Shown here: piece by piece, positions 9,864 to 20,114 of the stretch
Position numbering within the stretch: the stretch's first letter is position 1
Layout of the letters: each line of letters starts with the position of its first letter
Assembly (NCBI RefSeq): GCF_000003195.3
Contig: NC_012878.2
Location: 21,032,771-21,096,770, forward strand
Reading direction: 5' to 3'
Origin: Sorghum bicolor
Lineage: Eukaryota; Streptophyta; Magnoliopsida; Poales; Poaceae
DNA length: 64,000 nucleotides
Position numbers and translations under genes: made by a program
The notes under the pieces: generated by a model
Seen by the model: only the letters and a program-made list of their open reading frames with translations
Database searches by the model: none
What the model was told of the DNA's origin: nothing

Positions 9864-12800
9864 TGTGGCAGAACCCCCTAAGTGTTTGGGCCCACCGACA
9901 CCGGTCATTGTCCTAAGGACCTCTGACGGTGATGTCGGGGATCCTCCCACTTTAGAAGTCCGATGAGCATTGCTGGACACTCATTCCACTGCTACCTGTG
10001 GCATACCAAGCAGGCTCGTCCTGACCATTGGTGATGGTCAATTAACGAGAACTTCTTCTTCTCGCCCTTACAGGATAGCAAGTGGCCTCCTTAACACTAG
10101 GATCATTCGTTGCGAAGACATTGCAGTATGACAAACGACAAACGACCAAAACAATATTTCAGAGTAAAACAGCGGAAGTATTACATAACTTATTTTACAA
10201 AAGGAGTTCTTCCAAAAAGCAGAGTGTTATTACAAGCCTGGTCCAGCGGAGCAACTTAAACTTTATTACATCGATTACAAATTTACAGACCCTGCCCATG
10301 GGTCACGCTCACTCTTCTTCGTCGTCAACCTCGACGACGGTCACACAACAGGGTCCGAAACAAGTCGGCTCCTGAGCTTCACCTGCAACAGGGGTATTGA
10401 AACCCTAAGTACGGGAGTACTCAACAAGACTTACCCGGTGGAAAAGAGGAGAAGGTAGGGATGCAGGCTTAGGGTAGACAAGGAGTGGCTGAGCAAGGAG
10501 CCAAGGTGATTTGCGGAAAAGCTTACTAAAAATGCATCCTTACTTTCAAGTTTTACCCGCGAATTCCTCTCCTGAAGAGGCCGAGGAGTTCGAAGACAGT
10601 CTATCTAGTTGCCTCCCACAGACAAGTCTGTGAGTTCCTAGTCCTAATTTACAGTATTATACATCCAACGGCCAGAGTTTCATGTCACTCTGAGTCCGGG
10701 AATTGGGATCTGAACCTCATGAGACATTTCCCCCTTTCTCATTTTACCACTTAGTTGCATATTTAACTACGATGAGGGTCAGTGGTTTGAGTCTCCCAAT
10801 CGGGGAGCAACGACGATTCGAACCGCTTAGCAATCCAGCTGAAGTTCCTAACCACCCGACATATGTAGAACCAAATCTTGCATATGTCAACCCAAATCAA
10901 GCTCTCCCCAAATTTGACCAGGTTCGCGGCACCCGAGAGCACAGTACTCCACCATCCTACAGCCGATCTAGATGTTTCCCGGTCTTCTCAGACCCGTAAG
11001 GTGGGTACACACTACTCTCACCATCGCTCCACGCCCAGTGCACGAGTAGCTGTTCGCGTCGAGGGATCACAAGACCGGGCTTACCGAGGGTAAGTGGCCA
11101 GTACTATAAATTCTCAACCCATCAGGCCACCAACGGACTGGTCCTTAACCGACACAGTGGGAGACACTACTTTAAGACTCCATTCTTAAAGCAAGTCCAC
11201 CGACCGGTCTCAAATTGAAACATCATTGATCATAAGTGTATTCCACAACAACCCTTCAAACTTTCTTGTTTGAAAACCTATCTAGTAGCTGGGCTAAGCA
11301 TCACTACGCGATTTTAAAATAAAACAGGTGCCAAGGACAAGATAACAAATATCAAGGTAGTAAATGCAGCAAGTGGGTTAACCCAATTCTAAACTATCTA
11401 ATGCAGCATTTTCAATTCATAAGTGATAAAAGATTTAAAACATTCAAGGAGGGGCTAATGCATCCGGGGCTTGCCTTGGTTGCAGGGCAGAGAGGGACCC
11501 TCGGAGACTTCCCAAGTCTCGGATCCGACTTCCTCGAACGGAGCACTGACCTCGGGGTTCGGTTCAACGGTCGCTCATTCGGTCACGTGCACTATACGCA
11601 AAATGATGAATACTCATGACATGCGTGTGACAAATATATCAAAAGGACCAAATTAAGTATAACTGGCCTCCTCGGTGCAACACAGATTAAACAATAATTA
11701 AAGTTGTTTAACATCTTAGTGTCTTTACCTAAGAAGTTGCATCTGTAAATTAAGACTTCTCTTAATTCATAATTATCTTTAACTAATTAATTATTAAACC
11801 TATTTACCATAATTAATTCTTAATTAATTATTAATGACAGTAATTAAGCATTAAGGTCAAACAATAATTAAATGCCAAAGGCCATTAAGGTTAATGACCT
11901 TAGGTCATCTCATAATTCCAAAATCACTCAAATCCTAGTCTTGAGCAATTAACTAATTATTATGTAATTATTCTAGAATTATTATTTAATTACTAAATAA
12001 GGGTTTATTAATATTTTATTCAAACATTATCCAAAAGCCACCAAATTTTGTGTGGAGCCAGGGAATAGTATTCGGAGACTCCCCAAAAAGTTTGGTGATT
12101 TTTGGGCATACTAATAAATTACTAAAATTCCTAGAATTTTGATTCATTAAATAAAAGAGGCAATTTTTAAATATATGCAAACCATCAGAAAATAAAATCT
12201 ACTATTTTTCGTGTGCTCTACTCATTTCATAGAACTTATACACAAATTTGCATCATTTTTGGATTAGCACACAATTTTCTACACAAATTCAAATATCAAG
12301 CATTTTTAACTCGAAAAGGAAAAAGAAAACAAAAAACAGCCGGGAGAGGCCCAGCCAAAAAGGCCCGCAGGCCGGCCCACTTCCGCTCGGCCCACTCGGA
12401 CGCTGCGCGCTGCCCTTCTCTCTGCGCGGTCACTGACGAGCGGGTCCCGCCTGTCAGTTCCGCCTTCCTCGCGCACGGCGGCCCTGCCGCGATCCCGGCC
12501 GCCGCTGGCGAGGTCCAAGCCCACACCAGGGTGCGCATCAGCTCCGCCTCGACCCTGCGACTCCATAGCTACTGCTCGCGGACGCTCTACCGCTCTCTCT
12601 CTACCTCAACCGCATACATGGCGGACGGCCGCGTCGGTTGCCCGAAGACCGGCCACGAGGGCTCGGTAGAGCACAATTAAACGTGCGAGAGAGTTTCCAC
12701 GAAGGTCAGAGAAGGTGGTGCTCACGTTGCGAGGCTCGAGGTGGTAGCCGAGGTCACTGGCGACGGAGACGGTGTCGTCGGGCGGGCGCTAGAGCCTTGG

Positions 12801-14094
12801 CGAGGTCGTTCCGGTGGGCCTATTCACGTCCAAGGAGAAAGAGCGGGCGCATGAGCATCGGGGAAACGAGAAGAACTTGAAACGACCGCTGGCAAGGCGT
12901 GATACCGATTGGAGTAGCGTGCCCACGTGAAGGGTTCCTCGGCGGCGGTCCTAGCCGGAGTTGGGGACGACGGCTCGGTTGGTGGCGTTAGGGGGTTAAA
13001 GCGCGCGGCGAAGAGTCCAAGAGGTACCTAGGTCGCGGGCGAAGTGGGTGCTGCACACCGGGAAGATGAAGAGGGCGTGCTTGCGGCGAATTTCGCGGTG
13101 GCGCGGGCGTAGCTCGTCGGCGTTCTTGGAGGCAAACGGAGGCGCGTCGGCCGGTGGCACGTCTTTATACCCGCGTAGAGCGAGCGCGGAGCTTCCACGT
13201 CGTCTGGCGGCACTGGCAGCAAGCAGCTGCGTGCTCGCACGCGCGCACGCGGCGCTGCACGCGCGGTGGCCGCGTTGGACAGGGGGCCGGTGATCCTCAT
13301 CGGTTCCCTACCGTAGCAGGCCCTATCCACTCCTTTTTGTCTTTTGCGAATTACCTCCAAAATTTGAACTGAAGTCAAATTTGTGCCTAAACAAAAGTTG
13401 TTCAAAATTTTATAAGCTACAAAACATATTTAAGAGTCCAGAACTGATTTTGAGTGTAAGGGCATGAATTTGGGGAAAACAGTTTGAAATTCAAAAATTC
13501 AATTTGGGGGCAAAACTGGTTTAAATTGGGGCAGAATAGAAATTCCAAAATTACTTTTGATTTTTCCAAACAACTTGAAAAACTCCCAACATCAAAGTTG
13601 TTCAACCTTTTGTGATCTACAACTTTCATGTTGACCACTTTTCAAAATTCCAAATGGATTTTGAATTGGAGGTTCAAATTGGAAAAGGGGACACTCTCTG
13701 GAAATCTGTATTTTCAAAATTACTTTGAATTTTACACTGAAACTTCAAAAACTCAAAACACCAAAGTTGTACATCTTGCCAAGATCTACAACTTTGCTTT
13801 TGAACTCATCCTCAAATTTTGCTTGGTTTTTAAGTTGCACAAAAAGGGGCAATTCTAGGGTCGAGAAATCACGGTTTCCCCCCTTAGTCCTTCGGAAAAC
13901 TTTTACCCCTAGGGTTTTAGCAACCAACTTAAGCATCAATAAACAAGATAAACACACTTTAATTCCCTAAGCACATTCAACCAAATTAAACTCATTTTAA
14001 GTGGATGCATCAAGTTGTGCTTAACAACTATGCTGTGCAATGCTGATGATGCCATGATCCAAATTTTAGTAACCGTAACATCGGGGATGTTACA
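9864..14094 (-). repeat. Element 2 3' LTR (4,231 bp)
   Basis: Matches 20115-24005 almost throughout. It contains an AT-rich block (about 11600-12330), a GC-rich core (about 12340-13310) and another AT-rich block up to 14094. It includes a 342-bp segment (about 11207-11548) missing from the other copy. ORFs of up to 155 codons inside it (for example 12213-12680) show no protein motif and are duplicated simply because the LTR is. Confidence 0.92.
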
Positions 14095-14108
14095 GCCCTT
14101 CCCCCTTA
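14095..14108 (-). other. Element 2 polypurine tract
   Basis: On the minus strand AAGGGGGAAGGGC directly abuts the 3' LTR start TGTAACATCC. This purine run resists RNase H and primes plus-strand DNA synthesis in LTR elements. Confidence 0.8.
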
Positions 14109-14292
14109 AAGAAATCTCGTCCCCGAGATTTAAAGCCTTAGGGTAAGTAATGGAAAAGGAAATTTGTCAAAACTCTTTCATCTTCGACTTTCTCATAAAA
14201 CAAGAAGCTGGGGAAACCCACTCCATTATAAACATATAGGTACACAAAGCACATGGCTTTGGCTACTCTTTTCCTTCACTAGAGTACACTCC

Positions 14293-17200
14293 CTATTTAT
14301 TAGCTATTGCCCTGAAGACAAGCGTGGAATTCAGGAAAGTTCTCCAGTAGATAGTCCTCAGATTCCTAGGTGGCTTCCTCTTCAGAGTGTTGGCTCCACT
14401 GTATCTTGTACCCTTGGTGGTCGTTCTTCGAGTAACTCTATTTCTTTGATCCAGTACTCGGACAGGATACTCCGAATAAGTGAGATCCCGTTCAAGTTCC
14501 ACATCTTCAATATCTTGAACTTGGTCTGGTACCCGAAGACACTTCTTCAGTTGAGACACATGGAACACATTATGTATCCCAGATAATCGTTCGGGCAGTT
14601 TAAGGCGGTAAGCTACCTGTCCACATCGGTCAATGATTGGAAAGGGACCAATGTAACGGGGCGCTAACTTGCCTTTAACACCAAAACGATTTACTCCTTT
14701 CATTGGGGATACTTTCAAATGCACATGATCACCCTTGGCGAACCTTAATGGTCGACGTCTTTTATCGGCATAACTTTTCTGTCGGGACTGAGCAACTTTC
14801 AAGTTATTTTGGATTTGTCTAACTTTGTTCTCAGTCTCTTTCACTAAGTCAGCTCTGAAGAACCATCTTTCTCTGGGCTCCGACCAGTGTAACGGAGTTC
14901 GACATCGACGGCCATACAGTGCCTCAAAGGGAGCCATCTTGATACTCTCTTGGTAGCTATTGTTGTAAGAAAATTCTACTAGAGGCAAACAGTCATCCCA
15001 TTTATCTAGAAAATTTAGGGCACAAGATCTCAATAGATCTTCTAGAGTTTGATTCACCCTTTCAGTTTGCCCACCGGTTTGAGGGTGGTAGGCTGTGTTG
15101 TATAAAAGTTTGGTGCCCAAGGATTTATGTAAGCATTTCCAGAACTGGGAGACAAATTGTGTGCCTCTATCTGACACTATTGTCTTTGGCACCCCATGCA
15201 GACTTAGTATACGATCAAAATAGATCTTAGCATAGGTGGAGGTATAATACGATTTCTTTACAGGTAAGAACTGTGCTGTTTTGGTGAGACGATCCACAAT
15301 GACCCAAATAGAATCAAAGCCTTTAGCCGTCTTGGGCAATCCTACTATGAAATCCATACTAATATCATCCCATTTCCATGCTGGGATAGGCAAAGGTTGT
15401 AACTCTCCAGCGGATTTGAGATGAATAGCTTTGACTTTTCGGCAGGTGTCACATTGGGCCACATAGCGAGCTATTTCTATCTTCATTTTTGTCCACCAAA
15501 ACCTTTGTTTTAGGTCCTGATACATTTTATTGCTTTCCGGATGAATAGAATACCTCGTGGTATGAGCTTCATCCAGGATTTGTTGCCGTAGCTCAGGTAC
15601 CTTTGGAACCACTAACTGGTTCTTGAACCAAATTACTCCTGCATCATCCACCTTAAAGTCTGTGGGTGCTCTATTAGAAATTTTCTCTTTAAGATATTTC
15701 ATACCTTTGTCTTCCTTTTGTGCCTTTATGATTTGAGCTTCGAGATTGAAATCAATCTTTAGATTGGCAAGGCTTCCTTGGGAAATCATCTCTATACCCA
15801 AGTTCTCTAGCTCTTGGCACAAAGTTATATCTCTAGGAGTCACTGTTAAACAATTGCAGTGAGCCTTACGACTGAGGGCATCAGCTACTACATTCGCCTT
15901 GCCAGGGTGATAATGCACCTCAAGGTCGTAATCCTTGATTAGTTCTAGCCACCTTCGTTGGCGCATATTAAGCTCAGCTTGAGTAAAGATGTACTTCAAG
16001 CTTTTGTGATCTGTGTATAGATGATATGTGTTTCCCAACAGATAATGGCGCCAGATCTTTAAGGCATGTACTACTGCGGCTAGTTCAAGATCATGGGTCG
16101 GGTAATTCTCTTCATGTGGTTTAAGCTGCCTGGAAGCATAAGCAATTACGCAACCCTCCTGCATTAGCACACAACCTATCCCTATCCCTGATGCGTCACA
16201 ATATACATCAAAGGGTTTTTCAATATCTGGTTGGGCTAAGACAGGTGCAGTTGTCAATAATCTTTTCAGAGTCTGAAAGGCTTGCTCACATTGAGATGAC
16301 CAAACAAATTTTGTTTGATTCTTGAGCAAGGTCGTGATTGGTTTGGCGACTCTTGAAAAGTCCGGGATAAAACGACGGTAATATCCCGCCATACCCAGAA
16401 AACTACGGACCTCATGTACCGTAGTCGGGGGTTTCCAATTCAACACATCTTCTACCTTGCCTGGGTCCACAGCGACTCCCTCCGCTGATAATACATGACC
16501 CAGGAAATGAACTTTGTCCAGCCAGAACTCGCATTTGTTGAACTTGGCATATAGCTGATGCTCCCTAAGACGGGTCAGCACAATTCTCAGATGTTCAGCA
16601 TGTTCCTTCTTAGTCTTGGAGTAGATTAAGATGTCATCAATAAAGACGACCACAAATTTGTCTAGTTCTGGCATGAAGACAGAGTTCATCAAGTACATGA
16701 AATGGGCCGGTGCATTGGTCAACCCAAAAGACATTACCAAGTATTCATACAGCTCGTAACGGGTTGTAAAAGCTGTCTTGGGTACATCTTCCGGCCTAAT
16801 TTTAATTTGGTGGTACCCGGATCTCAGATCAATTTTTGAGAATACCTTGGCCCCGGCTAACTGGTCAAACAGTAAGTCAATACGGGGCAATGGGTACTTA
16901 TTTTTAATCGTCACCTCATTCAGGGGGCGATAATCAACACACAGCCTTAACGTTTGATCTTTCTTTTTCACGAATAAGGCTGGGCAACCCCATGGAGAAG
17001 AACTGGGCTGAATAAAACCTTTTTGCAACAGTTCTTGTAGTTGGGTTTTTAATTCGGCCAGCTCTTTCGGTGCCATTCTATAGGCCCTTCGAGATATTGG
17101 GGCTGTCCCTGGTTTCAATTCTATACTGAACTGGACATCCCGGTCCGGTGGCAGACCTGGTAGGTCTTCAGGAAATACATCCGGAAAATCTCGAACTACC

Positions 17201-17355
17201 GGGATATCTTTGGCTGTAGACACATTAGTGGCATGAACTTGCCCAATTGCCCGCTTGGGAGTAACTAATTGAATTAGCAAATAAGAATTCTCATTGGGCA
17301 GTGGGATTTTAATGGTTCGATGCAAAGTATCTAGCACAACCCCTCGTTGTGCCAT
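14293..17355 (-). pseudogene. pol: Element 2 pol: RT, RNase H, integrase, broken chromodomain
   Basis: A 1,020-codon frame directly continuing gag-protease after one TAG. Approximate residues: RT with [21 protein letters not shown] (near 150-170) and catalytic [10 protein letters not shown] (near 235); RNase H with [12 protein letters not shown] (near 381), [20 protein letters not shown] and YTDHKSLKY; integrase zinc region HTTRYSIH and CDTC (595-640); core [16 protein letters not shown] and GGQTERVNQ (668-765), all three catalytic acids present. The C-terminal chromodomain starts (EYPVRVLDQ) but a one-base loss near 14412, judged against Element 3, shifts the frame at TTTK, and a TAG lies in the original frame at 14366-14368. 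RT, RNase H and integrase core look functional; chromatin targeting would be lost. Confidence 0.9.
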
Positions 17356-18822
17356 CTAGTTCATGCCTAGTATGACATCAATTTCCTGATCTTTAAGGAC
17401 AATCATGCTATTGGGAAAATTATGCCCACCAAATTCGATGGGTATCTGGTGAACCATCTCTTTAGAACTCAGCCGTCCTCCTGGCGACTGTATATAAAAA
17501 TGATCTTGGGTTTCCCCAATGGGTATGCCATGCTTTAACACAAAGGTGCGATTTATGAATGTATGAGATGCACCAGAATCGAAAAGCATTAAAGCAGGAT
17601 GTTTCGCGACAGGAAACGTACCCATCATTACTGGTTCACCCTCCGGAATCGTCTCCACCTCCGTGTGGAAGACTTGTCTCACTTTCTTCGCTAGCTTCCC
17701 CCTTTGCACGTTTTGTCCCTTCTGAGCCCCAGTCCTAAATTGACTCAGCTGGGGTTGGCCCATAGGTGGCCTTTGGAAAGTTGGGTTGGTTTGGCGGGGG
17801 TAGGGGCACTCTTTGGAAAAATGCCCAGGCTTACCACAATTGAAACAAGGGTAATTGTGGTTGGGCGGAGCAATAGGGCGAACACCTGGGGCGTTCGGTT
17901 GGCGTGGTGCAATAGCGATGGCAGTAGGTCGAGGGTATACCTGCTGCCCTGGTCTATATTGTGGTGGGGAAAAGGGACCACGATAAGGTGACGGCGCTTG
18001 AAAACGTCCGTGGCCTTGTGGATGATAAATGATTCTCTGGCGCTTTTGACCGCGACCAGAGAAGGAAGAAGAAGAAGCCTTCTTCTTGGCTTCTTTGTGT
18101 TTCCTATACTTTTCTTCTGAGGCGATAGCAATATTTACCGCCTCGTAGAAGGTAGCATTTTGGTAGGTGGTCATCATGGTCTGAAGTTTAGTATTTAGAC
18201 CACGCATGAAGCAGGCTTTCTTCTTTCTGTCCGTGTTCACATGGTCTGTGGCATATTGAGAGAGATGATTAAACTTTGCCACGTACTCCATGACACTTTT
18301 ATCGCCTTGCTGCAAGGCGAGAAATTCTTCGGCCTTCATGGCCATGAGCCCTTCAGGGATGTAATGGGCGCGGAACGCGTCCTTAAACTCGGTCCAGGTA
18401 ACCTGGTGTCCCGGAGCTTGGATAGCTAGGAAGTTCTCCCACCAGGCACCTGCAGCTCCCCGAAGCTGCGGAGCTGCGAACAGGGGCTTCTGAGTTTCTG
18501 AACATTGAATCAGACTAAACTTGTGCTCCATGGTCCGGAGCCAGTCATCCGCTTCTAACGGCTCATCAGCCTTAGTGAATACCGGGGGCCTTGTCTCGGT
18601 AAAGTCCACGTACCGAGCTTCTCCGTCCCCATTGTGCGGTGCTCTGAAGTTTGGGGCAGGGTGTGGTTGACGTTGTGCTAACTCACGTAGCAAGTGAGCG
18701 TAATCGGTAGTGGCACTCAAAAGAACAGCAATGGCATCAGCCAAAGAAGGTGGAGGGTTGGGGATATCATCCCCTCCCTGAGATGTCCCAGCTCCATCAG
18801 ATCCACGCGTACGCATCGGCAT
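17356..18822 (-). pseudogene. gag: Element 2 gag and protease
   Basis: ATG at 18822 (MPMRTRG) fits the gag start seen in Element 3 at 50615; the open frame extends three codons further without ATG. Retrotransposon-gag domain at about residues 95-215 (PQLRGAAGAWWENFLAI, EEFLALQQGDKSVMEYVAKF), zinc knuckle CFNCGKPGHFSKEC near 325, and protease active site LFDSGASHTF near 410. The frame ends at TAG 17356-17358 within the protease C-terminus (VILGMN, stop). Element 3 has TGG (Trp) at this position, so one substitution separates this from one continuous gag-pol frame. Gag would form the particle; protease would cleave Gag-Pol. Confidence 0.9.
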
Positions 18823-19035
18823 CTGCCACAAGAGTCACAGGTACTTATTACCACATGAAATTCATAACTTAGAACATATCTAACATACTTCCATTGATTT
18901 ATTAAACATCAGTTCGACACACCAAGAACAAACGAGTACAACTTCTTAAACTGGAAGAAAACTTTATATTACAAACCCGACCCCACTACGGTAAACTAGG
19001 AATCCTACAACGACGTTGCCCGCGGCTTCACCAAG

Positions 19036-19740
19036 CTAGTCAGTGTGGCCAGAGCTATAGCCCAGGTCGTCATTGCCGTCATCCTGATCACCCCCCGAGT
19101 TGTTATCATCGGGGTCGGACTCCTCTTCATCACTGATGCCCTGATCGGGTTCCCCATCGTCCGCCAACTCTCCATCCGTATCCATCTCTCCTTCGCCTGG
19201 CGGTGGATGGAGCTGATGATATAGGCCAAATGCAATATCACGATATTGCATTGCCAAGTCATTGACGGTATCTAAATGATGTGCCAGCTCCAGCTTCTCC
19301 AACTGGAGCTGGTCCTCTCGCTGCCACGCGACATCCCGCTGCGCGGTGACCGTGGCCGCCATCTTCACGTACAGATCTTTAAGGTACCTGGCCTTGCCCA
19401 GCTTCGCATTCATCCTTGTCAGCTCGTGCCTGTGTGTGTTTCTGGCCTCTTCTTCTCGGGCAATAGCGGCATTCCTCTCCTCCACTATACGGGACAACAT
19501 AGCCTCACAGTTCTCGGTAGCTTGTTTTTCCTTGGCTAGCTGAGCTTTAAGTTCACCGATCTCCATTACGTTGTACATCCTTTCTCTCATCACTTCGGTC
19601 AACTCGGCAGACAACCTGTCCACCTCATGTTGCGGCGGTGAACGACTACTGCTTGCTTGATCGCTGCGCGGGGCCAACTGATGTCTGGGGACCCCTCTTG
19701 GACCTGTCCTCTTGCGCGGGGTCTGCTTCCAACGGGCCAT
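19036..19740 (-). CDS. Element 2 upstream ORF (orf0-like): H3-tail-like N-terminus, coiled coil, acidic tail
   Basis: 234 codons from ATG 19740, between primer site and gag, same strand, 213 bases ahead of the gag ATG. Residues 2-13 are basic and read ARWKQTPRKRTG, very like the start of histone H3; PRHQLA follows at 18-23. Residues about 35-160 are rich in Glu, Lys, Leu and Ala with heptad spacing, predicting a coiled coil. Residues about 175-234 are strongly acidic (DTDGELADDGEPDQ, EEESDPDD). No catalytic motif is seen. Element 3 keeps the same ORF (51531-50827) with one stop. From memory, an extra orf0 ahead of gag was described in rice RIRE3/RIRE8-type elements; this seems the same. How it is translated ahead of gag is not evident. 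Confidence 0.8.
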   Translation of the reverse strand: MARWKQTPRKRTGPRGVPRHQLAPRSDQASSSRSPPQHEVDRLSAELTEVMRERMYNVMEIGELKAQLAKEKQATENCEAMLSRIVEERNAAIAREEEARNTHRHELTRMNAKLGKARYLKDLYVKMAATVTAQRDVAWQREDQLQLEKLELAHHLDTVNDLAMQYRDIAFGLYHQLHPPPGEGEMDTDGELADDGEPDQGISDEEESDPDDNNSGGDQDDGNDDLGYSSGHTD

Positions 19741-20100
19741 CCTGTAGAGGATAAGTTTGGATTAGTGAGAGAGACCTTAAAGGTTAACAAGAATAGGATT
19801 GATTCTATTCACCCAACCCAAACAAGGAGGAAGGAATATTAACCAGGTTGATATATCATGATGCATGCACGTTCTTACGATTCCTATCAACAAATCATAA
19901 CGGCATTACTCAAAATTTTTACAACATAGGGCAATACTTAATGTCGCTCCTCCATACCACTCCAAAAATTCTAAGAAAGCCTACAGACAGGGATAAGTTA
20001 GGACTAAGCACTTGGACTCAAAGTAGGAAAGTTTATAGTATTGTATCCAAACGAATTTTGAAGTTTTTCAAGAGGTACAGCAGTCATCTTAGCAACAAAT

Positions 20101-20112
20101 GCTCTGATACCA
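20101..20112 (-). promoter_or_regulatory. Element 2 primer-binding site (tRNA-iMet)
   Basis: On the minus strand TGGTATCAGAGC lies two bases (GC) after the end of the 5' LTR at 20115. This is complementary to the 3' end of plant initiator tRNA-Met, the usual primer for chromoviruses, and confirms the direction of the element. Confidence 0.92.
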
Positions 20113-20114
20113 GC

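Noticed and set aside
12213..12680. 155-codon ORF, repeated at 22122-22589, in the Element 2 LTRs
   Set aside because: Present twice only because LTRs are duplicated. It has no motif, is rich in residues expected from GC-rich DNA, and lies in the LTR leader.
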